Positions 51,202-59,612 are shown, counted from the stretch's first letter. The stretch: DNA of 64,000 bases from Pseudanabaena sp. lw0831 (GCF_016584665.1 NZ_BBJB01000057.1:1-64000); one strand, 5' to 3'. The notes: generated by a model from the sequence alone, not told the origin. Made by a program: numbers and translations.

Positions 51202-53571
51202 ATGACTCAAGAGCCAGAGCCAAAAGATACTGATAAGCCTACAAGCTCAATTCCAGAGAAACAGATTTTTTTTGGAATTGACGTTACTGATGCTCCCAAA
51301 ATTTTAAGCTGGTCATCATTGGGTGGTACTGGCGGGTTATGCATCAATTTCCTGATTCAGGGAGATTGGACGAAGGCGGCGATCTTTTTTCTTTTGTTTG
51401 TCATCACGGCAAGTTGGGGATTGATTTGGGCTTTTGGCAAAAGCTTTTTGGATACGCTTAAAGATGGCTTAGCAGGAACGGGCAAAACTCGCGCTGAACG
51501 TTTATTAGTAAGCATGGAGCAGCAGGAAAAAATCTCAGCAGAAAAGTCTATCCAAAATGCGGCTAAACAAGCTGAGATAAAAAGACTTACTGATTTTGAA
51601 TCAAGATATCTGGAAGAGCAAAAAGATACTTGTCATCGTGATGAGGCGGATGGGGTTAGGGAAGAAGATCATCTCGATAACTATCCTGTATTGCAAGAAA
51701 TATTTGTACCTCTGCGACTGATCGATAGTCCTAGAGAACTTGGGTTTAACCGATACGAAGAATTGGAAGGTGGTCAGATATCGGACATTTGGCAATTGTT
51801 GAGAAATAGCCAAGATAAGGAAAAACTTAAAAGGATCTCGATTCGGGCAAGGGGCGGCTATGGTAAAACCACACTTTTGAAATATCTTGCCTATACCTAC
51901 AGTAATCGTGCCTCTGGAGACTACAAAGCACCAAAGTTTATTCCCTTTTTGCTGTACTTATCCCGTTGTGTCAAATTTATAAATCAAGACGATTCGCTCC
52001 AATTACCGCAACTGTTAACCGATCATGCCCATAAATTATTAGAGAATCAAGTCTTTACTGCTCCTGATGATTGGGCAAAAAATTTGCTTTTAAATGGGCA
52101 AGCATTGGTGATGTTGGATGGTTTTGATGAAATACCAAGTTCTGAGGAGCGGGTCAAAGTTAGTGCTTGGCTCAATCGTGAAATGCAAAAATATAGAAAA
52201 TCGGTTTTCATCCTGACTTCGCGCCCAACTGCTTACAGATTAGATTATCCAAACAAGAAGCCATTCATGAATTATTGGATAAATGACTTTAATGATAAGC
52301 AGCGTCAAGAATTTCTGGAAAAATGGTATATCTACCAAGAAGGAAAAGCCGCTAAGGGGCTGGATCGAGGTATTGAGAAAAAGGCAAAAACGAGGGCTAA
52401 GTCTCTACTCGATCAAATTGATATGCGTCCAGAACTCAAGGCGCTCTCTGGTAATGCCCTGATGCTAAATATGATGGTGCGATATCATCGCGATAAAAAA
52501 GGAAAGGATCTGCCACAGCGTAAGTTTGAGCTATATCGTGGCATTTTGGAATTGCAGTTAGACCGCAGACCGACTGAGAAAGGGATTACATTGTCACTCA
52601 ATTCTGCGGCGGAACGTCAACAGGTGTTGCAGTTGGTGGCGCTAGCGATGATGCAACAGGTGACGAGTAGTACTAAAAAGGATGATGAAGGTTTTAAACA
52701 AATCTCTCACGAGCATTTAATCAAATCAATTGAACAAGCATTGACAAACAAGGGTTGGACAATTAAAGCCGATGAGTTTTTAAAGCAGATGGTGGATGTG
52801 AGCGAACTTTTAGTCAAGCGCGATGAAAATTATGAGTTTTCTCATCTTAGCTTTCAATCTTTTCTTGCTGCTTGGGAACTTTATGATTTAAAAGCAGAAG
52901 GTGAGAAGTTAATCTATGCCAAGTCTAGTTTAGATAAGTGGAAAGAGATCGATGCTTGGAAAGATACATTTGTTTTTTATGCCAATTTGGTCGATCCCAA
53001 TCAACTAATTCAAAAGCTAGTTGAACTTGATCAAGAGGACTTAGCGGATTTTATATATCGCCAAATCAACAGGGCTGATGTTGCCGAGCCGATTAGGAAG
53101 TTAGTCACGAATAATCTCTATCAGCAATTAGAGGAATATCTGGAAAATCAGCAATGGTATGAGGCGGATCAGGAAACTTGGAAGCTGATGCTTAAGGTAA
53201 CGAATCGGGAGGAAGAGGGATGGTTAGAGTTAGAAAATATTAAAAATTTCCCTTACGAAGATTTATTAACGCTAGATCGCCTGTGGGTGGAATATAGCAA
53301 GAAACATGGATTTGAGTTTGGCTTTAGTGTCCAGAAGCAGATTTATGTCGAGTGTGGTGGTATTCTAGACTTTAGTGATCCTAGTTCTAAAACTTGGAAT
53401 GAATTTTGCGATCGCACAGCATGGAAAAGCGAGGGTAAATGGGTGGACTATCCCGACCAATTTTTTCGAGTAAATTTTATGAATGTAAACGGGCACCTCC
53501 CGAGAGAGGGGGGATCCATCAGGGCTAGACAGATGGGTATCTTTTCTCGCATCAAGACTTGTGAAGTGTAA
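51202..53571 (+). CDS. Membrane-anchored NACHT NTPase with C-terminal GUN4 domain
   Basis: The start is ATG 51202 (MTQEPEPKDTDKPTSSIPEK); the product has 789 residues. Two hydrophobic segments near residues 40-85 (GGLCINFLIQGDWTKAAIFF, then LLFVITASWGLIWAF) anchor it. A linker leads to a NACHT domain: Walker A IRARGGYGKTTLLKYL near residue 217, Walker B ALVMLDGFDEIPSS and VFILTSRPTAYR. A helical region (SALSGNALMLNMMVRYHRDK part) follows. Residues about 660-789 are a GUN4 domain: LEEYLENQQWYEADQETWKL, KNFPYEDLLTLDRLWVEYSK, FGFSVQKQIYVECGG and NGHLPREGGSIRARQMGIFS. GUN4 binds Mg-porphyrins and bilins; NACHT proteins are oligomerising switches in defence and cell death. Confidence 0.88.
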   Translation: MTQEPEPKDTDKPTSSIPEKQIFFGIDVTDAPKILSWSSLGGTGGLCINFLIQGDWTKAAIFFLLFVITASWGLIWAFGKSFLDTLKDGLAGTGKTRAERLLVSMEQQEKISAEKSIQNAAKQAEIKRLTDFESRYLEEQKDTCHRDEADGVREEDHLDNYPVLQEIFVPLRLIDSPRELGFNRYEELEGGQISDIWQLLRNSQDKEKLKRISIRARGGYGKTTLLKYLAYTYSNRASGDYKAPKFIPFLLYLSRCVKFINQDDSLQLPQLLTDHAHKLLENQVFTAPDDWAKNLLLNGQALVMLDGFDEIPSSEERVKVSAWLNREMQKYRKSVFILTSRPTAYRLDYPNKKPFMNYWINDFNDKQRQEFLEKWYIYQEGKAAKGLDRGIEKKAKTRAKSLLDQIDMRPELKALSGNALMLNMMVRYHRDKKGKDLPQRKFELYRGILELQLDRRPTEKGITLSLNSAAERQQVLQLVALAMMQQVTSSTKKDDEGFKQISHEHLIKSIEQALTNKGWTIKADEFLKQMVDVSELLVKRDENYEFSHLSFQSFLAAWELYDLKAEGEKLIYAKSSLDKWKEIDAWKDTFVFYANLVDPNQLIQKLVELDQEDLADFIYRQINRADVAEPIRKLVTNNLYQQLEEYLENQQWYEADQETWKLMLKVTNREEEGWLELENIKNFPYEDLLTLDRLWVEYSKKHGFEFGFSVQKQIYVECGGILDFSDPSSKTWNEFCDRTAWKSEGKWVDYPDQFFRVNFMNVNGHLPREGGSIRARQMGIFSRIKTCEV

Positions 53572-53598
53572 ACCATAAAGCTTTCACACTTCTATATC

Positions 53599-53729
53599 AA
53601 GGAAAAAGTAGAAAGGAAAAAGGAAAAAATAAGATGCAGATAGATTTGTTTTTTTGCAATGTTATTCGTTAATATCAAAAGAAATTTTTACTTTTTACTT
53701 TTTACTTTTTACTTTTCCCCTTTTCCTTG
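53599..53729. repeat. A/G- and T/C-rich inverted repeat, left flank of S23 gene
   Basis: It runs from AAGGAAAAAGTAGAAAGGAA to a matching T/C-rich arm (TTTTACTTTTTACTTTTCCC, then CTTTTCCTTG) with ATAAGATG and AAAAGAAATTTTTAC inside. The copy at 54079-54188 on the other side of the S23 gene has the same order of motifs in the same orientation. Confidence 0.75.
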
Positions 53730-53731
53730 AA

Positions 53732-54085
53732 ATGCAACCCATCCCCGATCGCACCTTCCAATTCGCTATCCGTATAGTCAAACTTTACCAACATCTCGAA
53801 GAATCAAGTGGAGTCGCACGAACGATTGGCAAACAACTACTGCGTTCTGGAACATCTATCGGCGCAAACGTCCAAGAAGGACAAGCAGGACAAAGCAAAG
53901 CCGACTTTATTAGCAAAAATTATATTGCACTCAAAGAAGCAAGGGAAACACTCTACTGGCTAAAACTTCTCGCCGCCACAGAAATCATTCCCGAAATTCG
54001 CCTCAGTCCCATCTCCCAAGAAGCCGAAGAAATTACCCGAATCTTAGGAGCAATTATTGTCAAGGCAAAAGGAACAATCAAGTAA
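53732..54085 (+). CDS. Four-helix bundle protein (S23 / rRNA intervening-sequence type)
   Basis: The start is ATG 53732. The 117-residue protein has the family motif LLRSGTSIGANVQEGQAGQS, then KADFISKNYIALKEARETLY and a final helix EAEEITRILGAIIVKAKGT. Related proteins were first found encoded in intervening sequences of 23S rRNA; most are free-standing and form pentamers of helical bundles, with unknown function. The gene fills the space between two copies of one repeat, which recalls a mobile cassette. Confidence 0.88.
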   Translation: MQPIPDRTFQFAIRIVKLYQHLEESSGVARTIGKQLLRSGTSIGANVQEGQAGQSKADFISKNYIALKEARETLYWLKLLAATEIIPEIRLSPISQEAEEITRILGAIIVKAKGTIK

Positions 54086-54188
54086 AAAGGAAAAAGGAAA
54101 AATTAAGATGTTAATGGGTTTAGATTTTCCATTATGGTTAGTTAAGATAAAAAGAAATTTTTCCTTTTTCCTTTATACTTTTTCCTTG
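54079..54188. repeat. A/G- and T/C-rich inverted repeat, right flank of S23 gene
   Basis: Starts CAAGTAAAAAGGAAAAAGGA and ends TTTTTCCTTTATACTTTTTC, then CTTG, with AATTAAGATG and AAAAGAAATTTTTCC inside. It overlaps the last codons of the S23 gene and mirrors the left-flank copy. Confidence 0.75.
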
Positions 54189-54190
54189 AT

Positions 54191-54964
54191 CTAGCCAACC
54201 TTAGGAGCAGCAATCAGCAAAATCTTTTCCATTAGAGATGGAAAGAGCCGATGACCCCAAACAGCCAGATGACTTTGCCATCCGACAAGGATTTCAGGAG
54301 CCTCACGATCTAGCCCCGCAATCAGAGCCTTAGCGACCTGCTTCGGAGTCATCATCGCCACCCAGCGAAACCATTCCAAATCATGCGCCATATCCGTATC
54401 AGTAAGAGATGGAAGTAACGCCGACACCTTGATATTGTAAGCAGCCAACTCACCACGCAGCGCCTGAGTAAACCCCACGATCGCAAATTTAGTTGCCGAA
54501 TAAGTTGCCATCGTCGGCGCAGCGACCTTACCCATCAGGCTAGAGACATTGACAATTCTGCCATTGCGCAGCACCGCCATCCGCCTTGCCACCATCCGCG
54601 TGATCGCATACATACCCAGCAAATTGACCTCGATTTCCGATTGCACATCTTGAAAGCGCGATCGCAAAAAAGATGATTGATGCGCCACACCAGCACAGTT
54701 AACCAGAATATCAATTGGGCCAAAATCTCGCCATACATGTGCGATCGCAATGTTTACCTCGACTGTCTGCGATAGATCTAGAGGTAAACTCACCGCTTCT
54801 ATTCCTAAAGCTTCCACTTCCGAAGCAACAGAATTTAATCGTTCAAGATCGCGAGCAACCAAAATCAAACATTTAACACCCTGTTGAGCGAGTTCCAATG
54901 CTATCGCTCTTCCAATACCTCGTGAAGCTCCAGTAATTAGAGCCGTTTTTCCACGAACATTCAT
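54191..54964 (-). CDS. Short-chain dehydrogenase/reductase
   Basis: The 257-residue SDR has ITGASRGIGRAIALELAQQG, NCAGVAHQSSFL, the catalytic Ser in NVSSLMGKVAAPTMA and YSATKFAIVGF with Tyr and Lys. The C-terminal ALLPSLTDTDMAHDLEWFRW and the hydrophobic tail (SLMEKILLIAAPKVG) are found in membrane-associated SDRs acting on lipids. Substrate unknown. Confidence 0.9.
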   Translation of the reverse strand: MNVRGKTALITGASRGIGRAIALELAQQGVKCLILVARDLERLNSVASEVEALGIEAVSLPLDLSQTVEVNIAIAHVWRDFGPIDILVNCAGVAHQSSFLRSRFQDVQSEIEVNLLGMYAITRMVARRMAVLRNGRIVNVSSLMGKVAAPTMATYSATKFAIVGFTQALRGELAAYNIKVSALLPSLTDTDMAHDLEWFRWVAMMTPKQVAKALIAGLDREAPEILVGWQSHLAVWGHRLFPSLMEKILLIAAPKVG

Positions 54965-55488
54965 AAAACCTCCAATATTGAGGTCTCACTAGTTTTACTA
55001 TTTGTTAATGATGCAAGTTTTCTAGCCTATGCCGCTAACTAAAACTTACACAAAGTAAATTCTGTGAGACGGTTAACAATCTCGTTGCAAACAACTTGTG
55101 ACCAAACTTCTATATGCGTTGAGTTTTAAAAAGTTTTTGTTCAGTCACGTTGCCCACAACAAGTAAGCAGTCGAAAATCAATCTTTGAAGCCTATCCCCA
55201 GTTCTGTCATGTCGTTACCTCCTTTAGGAAACATGGTCTATGCAGTAATAAAGGAAAATCAATACAGACTTTTAACATGGATAAAACCTTACATCTGTTT
55301 CCATAATATGTAAAGTATTGTTAAACACACTTTCAATCTGTTTACATAGAGTCATTAACAACTTAATCAAAGCAAACAATGCTTACTCTATCTACTTTAC
55401 AAGCTTTTATTTATTCAAAATCTAATAGATAATCATCATAAATCAGAAATTAAAAATAAGCCTAAAGAGTTATCTCTAAAGATATAAT
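54965..55488. other. AT-rich intergenic region
   Basis: Between an SDR gene and a receiver-kinase gene on the same strand there are about 520 bp with no ordinary gene. The only notable item is an 11-codon frame behind an excellent ribosome binding site at 55178-55210 (listed separately). Confidence 0.45.
55178..55210 (-). CDS. Micro-ORF of 10 codons with strong ribosome binding site
   Basis: AAAGGAGGTAACGAC precedes ATG 55210 (six bases between GGAGGT and ATG). The frame encodes MTELGIGFKD and stops at 55178-55180. The Shine-Dalgarno is the best in the window. It could be a leader peptide for the downstream SDR gene, a signalling peptide, or chance. Confidence 0.3.
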   Translation of the reverse strand: MTELGIGFKD

Positions 55489-55542
55489 AAATCCCAAAAT
55501 ATGTACCATCCACGCATCGGATGGTACATATTTTGGGGATTT
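55489..55542 (-). terminator. Hairpin after receiver-kinase gene
   Basis: AAATCCCAAAATATGTACCA and following TCC pair with the inverted copy, apart from one extra G, around a 7-base loop. The core resembles that of MITE copies B, C and E but the terminal repeats are absent. It ends 2 bp before the kinase gene's stop. Confidence 0.78.
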
Positions 55543-55543
55543 A

Positions 55544-56656
55544 CTATGCTGAAGGTAAAACAACTGTAAACTTTGTACCCATATTGACTTCACTCTCTAT
55601 AGTAATTTTTCCAGAATGAGCTTCTACAGCTTGCTTTACTATATATAAACCCATTCCTAATCCCTTGACAGACCCAACATTATCAGCTCTTAAGAATGGC
55701 AAAAATAGATTGTTTAAATATTCATCAGGTATACCAATACCATGGTCACCAATACTTAGAAATAACTGCTTTGATTCACAGATCAATTCCACATCAATAG
55801 TCCCCCCTTCGTATGAATATTTAATAGCGTTAGAGACCAAGTTCATAAATATATGCCATAGCAGTTTCTTATCTAACTTCAACTTTTGACATTGTCCATG
55901 GCTATGAAATTTAATCCGACACTTACGCATACTTTCTTCTGTGTCAAAGCTATCTACAAGTTGTCGGCAATAGGCGATCGTATCTACATTTTCAGGATTA
56001 AATGGGAATTTCCCAGATTCAGAACAGGCAATAAATTTCACCTCTTCAAGTAACCAGTTAATATCTTTAATTGCTGATTGAATAGAAGCAAGATTTTTGG
56101 CTCTACTTTCTTTAGTTATTTGCTCTTCAAAGGTTTGTAATTTCCAAATTAATAATCGAATTACCGACATTGGCGTTGAAAATTCATGGGATGCCATGGC
56201 AAGTAAACGAGACTTTAAAGTATGAAGCTCTTTTTCTTTGTCCAGAGCTTCTTGCAATATTTTTTCTTCATGATGCTTCTTCAGAGCCAGCATGATCGCA
56301 ACATTAACTTCCGCATATCTAAGTGGCTTAGTGAGATATCCGTAGGGAGAAGTAGCGATCGCTTTTTCTAAAGTCTCAGGATCGCTAAAAGCAGTTAGAT
56401 AAATTACGGGGATAGCTGCTATTTTATGAATCTCATTAGCCGCAGTGATCCCACTAACTGAACCTCTTAGTTTAATATCCATCAAAACAATATCTGGGAT
56501 CTGATGATGGATAGAAGCAATTGCGCCATCACTACTATCAGCTATAGCCAGAACTCGATAGCCCCTATCAGCTAAAACATCTGATAGGGCATTTGCAGTA
56601 ACAAGTTCATCTTCTACAATCAGGACATCAGCGATCGTCTTAGTTTTCACTGCCAT
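55544..56656 (-). CDS. Receiver - histidine kinase hybrid
   Basis: ATG 56656 (MAVKTKTIADVLIVEDELVT) is chosen as start; GTG 56665 is possible. Residues 1-125 are a receiver domain with phospho-acceptor Asp in DIVLMDIKLRGS and Lys in PYGYLTKPLRYAEV. A HisKA domain follows with the phospho-His in LAMASHEFSTPMSVIRLL, then the ATPase domain: MNLVSNAIKYSYEGGTI, LSIGDHGIGIPDEYL and GLGMGLYIVKQAVEAHSG. No sensory domain or membrane helix is present, so input comes through the receiver. This layout is common in cyanobacterial phosphorelays. No response-regulator partner is adjacent. Confidence 0.9.
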   Translation of the reverse strand: MAVKTKTIADVLIVEDELVTANALSDVLADRGYRVLAIADSSDGAIASIHHQIPDIVLMDIKLRGSVSGITAANEIHKIAAIPVIYLTAFSDPETLEKAIATSPYGYLTKPLRYAEVNVAIMLALKKHHEEKILQEALDKEKELHTLKSRLLAMASHEFSTPMSVIRLLIWKLQTFEEQITKESRAKNLASIQSAIKDINWLLEEVKFIACSESGKFPFNPENVDTIAYCRQLVDSFDTEESMRKCRIKFHSHGQCQKLKLDKKLLWHIFMNLVSNAIKYSYEGGTIDVELICESKQLFLSIGDHGIGIPDEYLNNLFLPFLRADNVGSVKGLGMGLYIVKQAVEAHSGKITIESEVNMGTKFTVVLPSA

Positions 56657-56744
56657 ATTTTTCACTATGCCTCTATTGCGCCTAAGCTAAATAGCTCTTT
56701 GATCCACTTATTGTAATTATACGATTAATATATAAAATTAGCCC

Positions 56745-56785
56745 AAAAGATAAAGGTTGTCACTCTGTGACAACCTTTATCTTTT
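56745..56785. repeat. Perfect 19-bp-stem hairpin
   Basis: AAAAGATAAAGGTTGTCAC pairs exactly with its reverse complement around TCT. It is the first of three structures in the 412-bp gap between the kinase and rpsF starts. Confidence 0.85.
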
Positions 56786-56794
56786 GTTATGAAG

Positions 56795-56843
56795 CCAATT
56801 TTGGGATTTTCAGTGCCTCGGACACTGAAAATCCCAAAATTGG
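56795..56843. repeat. Perfect 21-bp-stem hairpin
   Basis: CCAATTTTGGGATTTTCAGT, then G, pairs exactly with its inverted copy at 56823-56843 around a 7-base loop. Confidence 0.83.
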
Positions 56844-56849
56844 TTTTGG

Positions 56850-56954
56850 CAAATCCCTCGGCATAATTAAAAAATCAGAGACAAAATATGTCCCGCCCGC
56901 GCAGCGGGCGGGACATATTTTTGGGTTTTATATTTAATTGTGCCAAGCTACTTA
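56850..56954. mobile_element. MITE-like repeat, copy E
   Basis: The left end has CTCGGCATAATTAA (outermost bases diverged) and the right end, reversed, is TAAGTAGCTTGGCACAATTA. The interior hairpin AAAATATGTCCCGCCCGC with its exact inverted copy around GCA is close to copies B and C. The right end is 123 bp upstream of rpsF. Confidence 0.8.
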
Positions 56955-57077
56955 GTTTGAATTGCTGTATTTCCTGAAAATCTATTTTTTGAACGCCTTA
57001 ACGCGATATGATAATAAATCCTTGCTTCTGAACCTAAACCAACAGAAGCCAAATACTGACCGTAAGGAAAAAATTCA

Positions 57078-57530
57078 ATGACTGTTAAGCGTTTGTACGA
57101 AACCATGTATATCCTGCGTCCCGATCTTCCCGATCAGGAAGCCGATGCCGCGATCGCTAAATATCAAGACTTCTTAGTACAACAAGAATCTGAAGATATT
57201 ACGATTCAACATCGTGGCAGACGCAGATTAGCCTACGACATTAAAGGTCACCGCGAAGGCATTTACATTCAAGTAAATTACACCGCAACTCCTAAAACCA
57301 TCGAAAGCTTAGAAAAATCCATGCGTCTTGCCGATGATGTGATTCGTTATATGACGATCAAATTAGAGCCAGAAGCCGTTGAAGAAGAAGATGCTGAAGC
57401 AATCATTCCTGACGCTGAAGAACCAGTAGCTGTTGCTGAACCAGTAGCTGTTGCTAAACCAGTAGCTGCTGCTGAAATATCTGCTGTTGCTGAACCAGTA
57501 GCTGTTGCTGAAGTTGCTGCTGCTGAATAA
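57078..57530 (+). CDS. rpsF: 30S ribosomal protein S6 with extended C-terminus
   Basis: Residues 1-95 are S6: [20 protein letters not shown], then [20 protein letters not shown] and [19 protein letters not shown]. It binds the 30S platform with S18. Bacterial S6 is usually near 95-110 residues; here a tail of about 50 residues follows, acidic first ([18 protein letters not shown]) then repeats of the type AVAEPV. The start has TAAGGA 9 bp upstream. It is followed by a palindromic terminator; rpsR is not adjacent. Confidence 0.95.
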   Translation: MTVKRLYETMYILRPDLPDQEADAAIAKYQDFLVQQESEDITIQHRGRRRLAYDIKGHREGIYIQVNYTATPKTIESLEKSMRLADDVIRYMTIKLEPEAVEEEDAEAIIPDAEEPVAVAEPVAVAKPVAAAEISAVAEPVAVAEVAAAE

Positions 57531-57554
57531 AACAAAGGCGCTTCACAGCCTTGA

Positions 57555-57604
57555 TTTAGCCAATAAAAAAGCCTCGACTAGTCGAGGCTTTTTTATTGGC
57601 TAAA
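57555..57604. terminator. Perfect 50-bp palindrome between rpsF and HLIP gene
   Basis: TTTAGCCAATAAAAAAGCCT, then CGACT, is followed at once by its exact reverse complement. It can end transcription from both convergent genes. Confidence 0.88.
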
Positions 57605-57614
57605 TATTAAAAAA

Positions 57615-57767
57615 TTACAGGATGCCCCAGAAGTGCAAAACGCCTTGACCGCTAATTAATTCGATCGCTAATGCGGATACAAATCCGATCATCGCTAAGC
57701 GTCCATTCCAGTTTTCAGCACCAGAAGTGAAACCCCAATTCCAAACGTTACGGCTTTCGTCAGACAT
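57615..57767 (-). CDS. High-light-inducible protein (HLIP/SCP)
   Basis: The 50-residue protein reads MSDESRNVWNWGFTSGAENW, then the chlorophyll-binding helix NGRLAMIGFVSALAIELISG and QGVLHFWGIL. The E-x-x-N-G-R-x-A-M-I-G-F motif is the defining HLIP pattern, with Glu, Asn and Arg as chlorophyll ligands and helix-pair partners. It binds chlorophyll and carotenoid and protects newly made photosystem II. A promoter responding to high light is expected in the gap upstream. Confidence 0.93.
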   Translation of the reverse strand: MSDESRNVWNWGFTSGAENWNGRLAMIGFVSALAIELISGQGVLHFWGIL

Positions 57768-57892
57768 AATCGAATTACCTTTGTAGTTAGTTAACTTATA
57801 TTTAGCAATGTAACAGATTATTTAGTTATTCGCAATCTTTCTTTATATTTTCTGCCTTTAGATAGATAAACTTGATATTCGTAAAGACATTC

Positions 57893-57957
57893 AAGCCAAA
57901 CCCAAAAAATATAATTGCGGCGCGAAGCGCCGCAATTATATTTTTTGGGTTTGGCTT
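57893..57957. repeat. Longest hairpin: perfect 31-bp stem with GCGGCGC apex
   Basis: Arms 57893-57923 and 57927-57957 are exact inverted copies with a GAA loop; outer parts read AAGCCAAACCCAAAAAATAT. It lies in the divergent gap between the HLIP gene and the TPR gene, so it is not at any gene's 3' end. Confidence 0.9.
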
Positions 57958-58044
57958 AGCAACATCTATAGGTGCGATCGCTATCGAATTGGGTAGAATC
58001 CAAGAGATATTCACGCAATAATCTACGCAAGGACAAAATTAACT

Positions 58045-59577
58045 ATGCGAAAAATATGGATGCGGCTTCTGGCTGGCTGCTTAGCATTGTTAGTCAATCT
58101 GACAACAACTGGCGCAGTATGGGCAGCTAGTCCCAAAAAGTCGGGAGATGCAAAGTTTCAGGGTGTCCCACTTCAGTGCTTCGTGTCATTGGCAGATGCA
58201 GGGACATCCCCCGAAGCCAAGGTTGCTGCCTACACTGAAATCGCAGGTAAATATTTAGAATTACAGCGTCCAGACCAAGCTAAGAAAGTTTTAGAAAAAA
58301 GCTTAACCACAGCCAACACGATCGCTACGCCATCTCTCCAAGCTTTTGCGCTATTGGATACAGCAGGTCGCCTAACCAAAGCTGAGCAGCCCAAGTTAGC
58401 AGTGAATGCGCTTAATGATGCCTTAGCGATCGCCAAAACATTACCCGATCCTGTCGATAGAGTTTTTGCCAACATCAAAATTGCACAAGCCTATGGGGAA
58501 GCAGGTAAAAAAGAGAATGCTCAGAATTTACTCGCCGATACAACTCAGGCAACACCTGAGATCATAGATTCCTATGTCCGATCGCGGGCTTTTGCCGCGA
58601 TCGCCAATGTCTATACCGAGATTGGCGATGATTTTAATTCTGAAGCTTCGATTTCAGCAGCAACTGACTTGTTACCGATGATCGAAGATCCCAATATCAA
58701 AGCTAGAGCGCGAGTTGAAATTACTGGTAGCTACGCCCAAGCGGGAAATCATGCCAAAGCGATTGCTTCATTAAATGCGGTCTTCCAAGAATTTGATGCG
58801 ATGCGTGACAATTCGATCGCTTCGGCAAAAGAAGCGGCAAAGAATGCCAAAACCACTAAAAAACCTACTCTAAAACTAGCGAATAAAGCTTTAAAAGCTA
58901 GTGCGCCTAAGGAGGAAAAAGCCACGCCCGATCCTAAAGCTGTCGAACAAGCCGCGATCGCAAATGCTGAACTTTTAAAGACGAGATCGCTTTTTTTGGT
59001 TGCAAGTCAATACTTAGTATCCAAGCAATATGACAAAGCCCTAGAAGTTATTGGCAACCTTGATGAGAAATCGATTGAAAAAAGCGTTGGTATAGCCAAT
59101 GTGGCGATCGCCTACACCAAGGACAAGAAAAACGATGTTGCCATCAAATTATTCGATCAAAGTCTGCAAGGGCTAAGCGCTGTTGCACCTTCAATGGATG
59201 TCTTTACGCTACTAGTAGAAATCGGTCGCCAATATCAAGCCATCAAATCGACTGATTTAGCGGCTAAAGCTTGGGATCAATCCTTAGCGATCGCCAAGGA
59301 TCTACCACAACCCATTGATCGTCTTTTCGCTTTCAATATTGTGGCAAGTACCTATGGTGAATTTGGGCTAACTGAAAAGGTGGAGCCAATTTTGCAAGAG
59401 AGTCTTGCGATCGCCAAAACTGCGCCAGATCCCAACATTCGCTCCAGAGCGTACTCAGACATCAGCAGTACCTATTGGGCGATCGGTCAACGCGATAAAG
59501 CCAAGGAAATCGCTCAAACCATCGAAAATCCCACAGAGAAATCACAACTAGAAAAGTTATTTGCCTGCGCTGGCTAA
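58045..59577 (+). CDS. Secreted TPR-like repeat protein
   Basis: The 510-residue protein has a signal peptide (LLAGCLALLVNLTTTGAVWA) with cleavage likely after AWA. The rest is helical repeats of about 35-40 residues (KVLEKSLTTANTIATPSLQA, ALNDALAIAKTLPDPVDRVF, AWDQSLAIAKDLPQPIDRLF, ILQESLAIAKTAPDPNIRSR). The motif AL-AIAKTLPDP-DR repeats. A lysine-rich low-complexity linker lies near residues 265-300. A periplasmic or lumenal scaffold role is plausible; function is unknown. Confidence 0.82.
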   Translation: MRKIWMRLLAGCLALLVNLTTTGAVWAASPKKSGDAKFQGVPLQCFVSLADAGTSPEAKVAAYTEIAGKYLELQRPDQAKKVLEKSLTTANTIATPSLQAFALLDTAGRLTKAEQPKLAVNALNDALAIAKTLPDPVDRVFANIKIAQAYGEAGKKENAQNLLADTTQATPEIIDSYVRSRAFAAIANVYTEIGDDFNSEASISAATDLLPMIEDPNIKARARVEITGSYAQAGNHAKAIASLNAVFQEFDAMRDNSIASAKEAAKNAKTTKKPTLKLANKALKASAPKEEKATPDPKAVEQAAIANAELLKTRSLFLVASQYLVSKQYDKALEVIGNLDEKSIEKSVGIANVAIAYTKDKKNDVAIKLFDQSLQGLSAVAPSMDVFTLLVEIGRQYQAIKSTDLAAKAWDQSLAIAKDLPQPIDRLFAFNIVASTYGEFGLTEKVEPILQESLAIAKTAPDPNIRSRAYSDISSTYWAIGQRDKAKEIAQTIENPTEKSQLEKLFACAG

Positions 59578-59579
59578 CA

Positions 59580-59608
59580 AAAAATGGCGTGCTTTGCACG
59601 CCATTTTT
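59580..59608 (+). terminator. Hairpin terminator after TPR gene
   Basis: AAAAATGGCGTGC pairs exactly with GCACGCCATTTTT around TTT, 3 bp after the stop. Confidence 0.85.
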
Positions 59609-59612
59609 ATAT

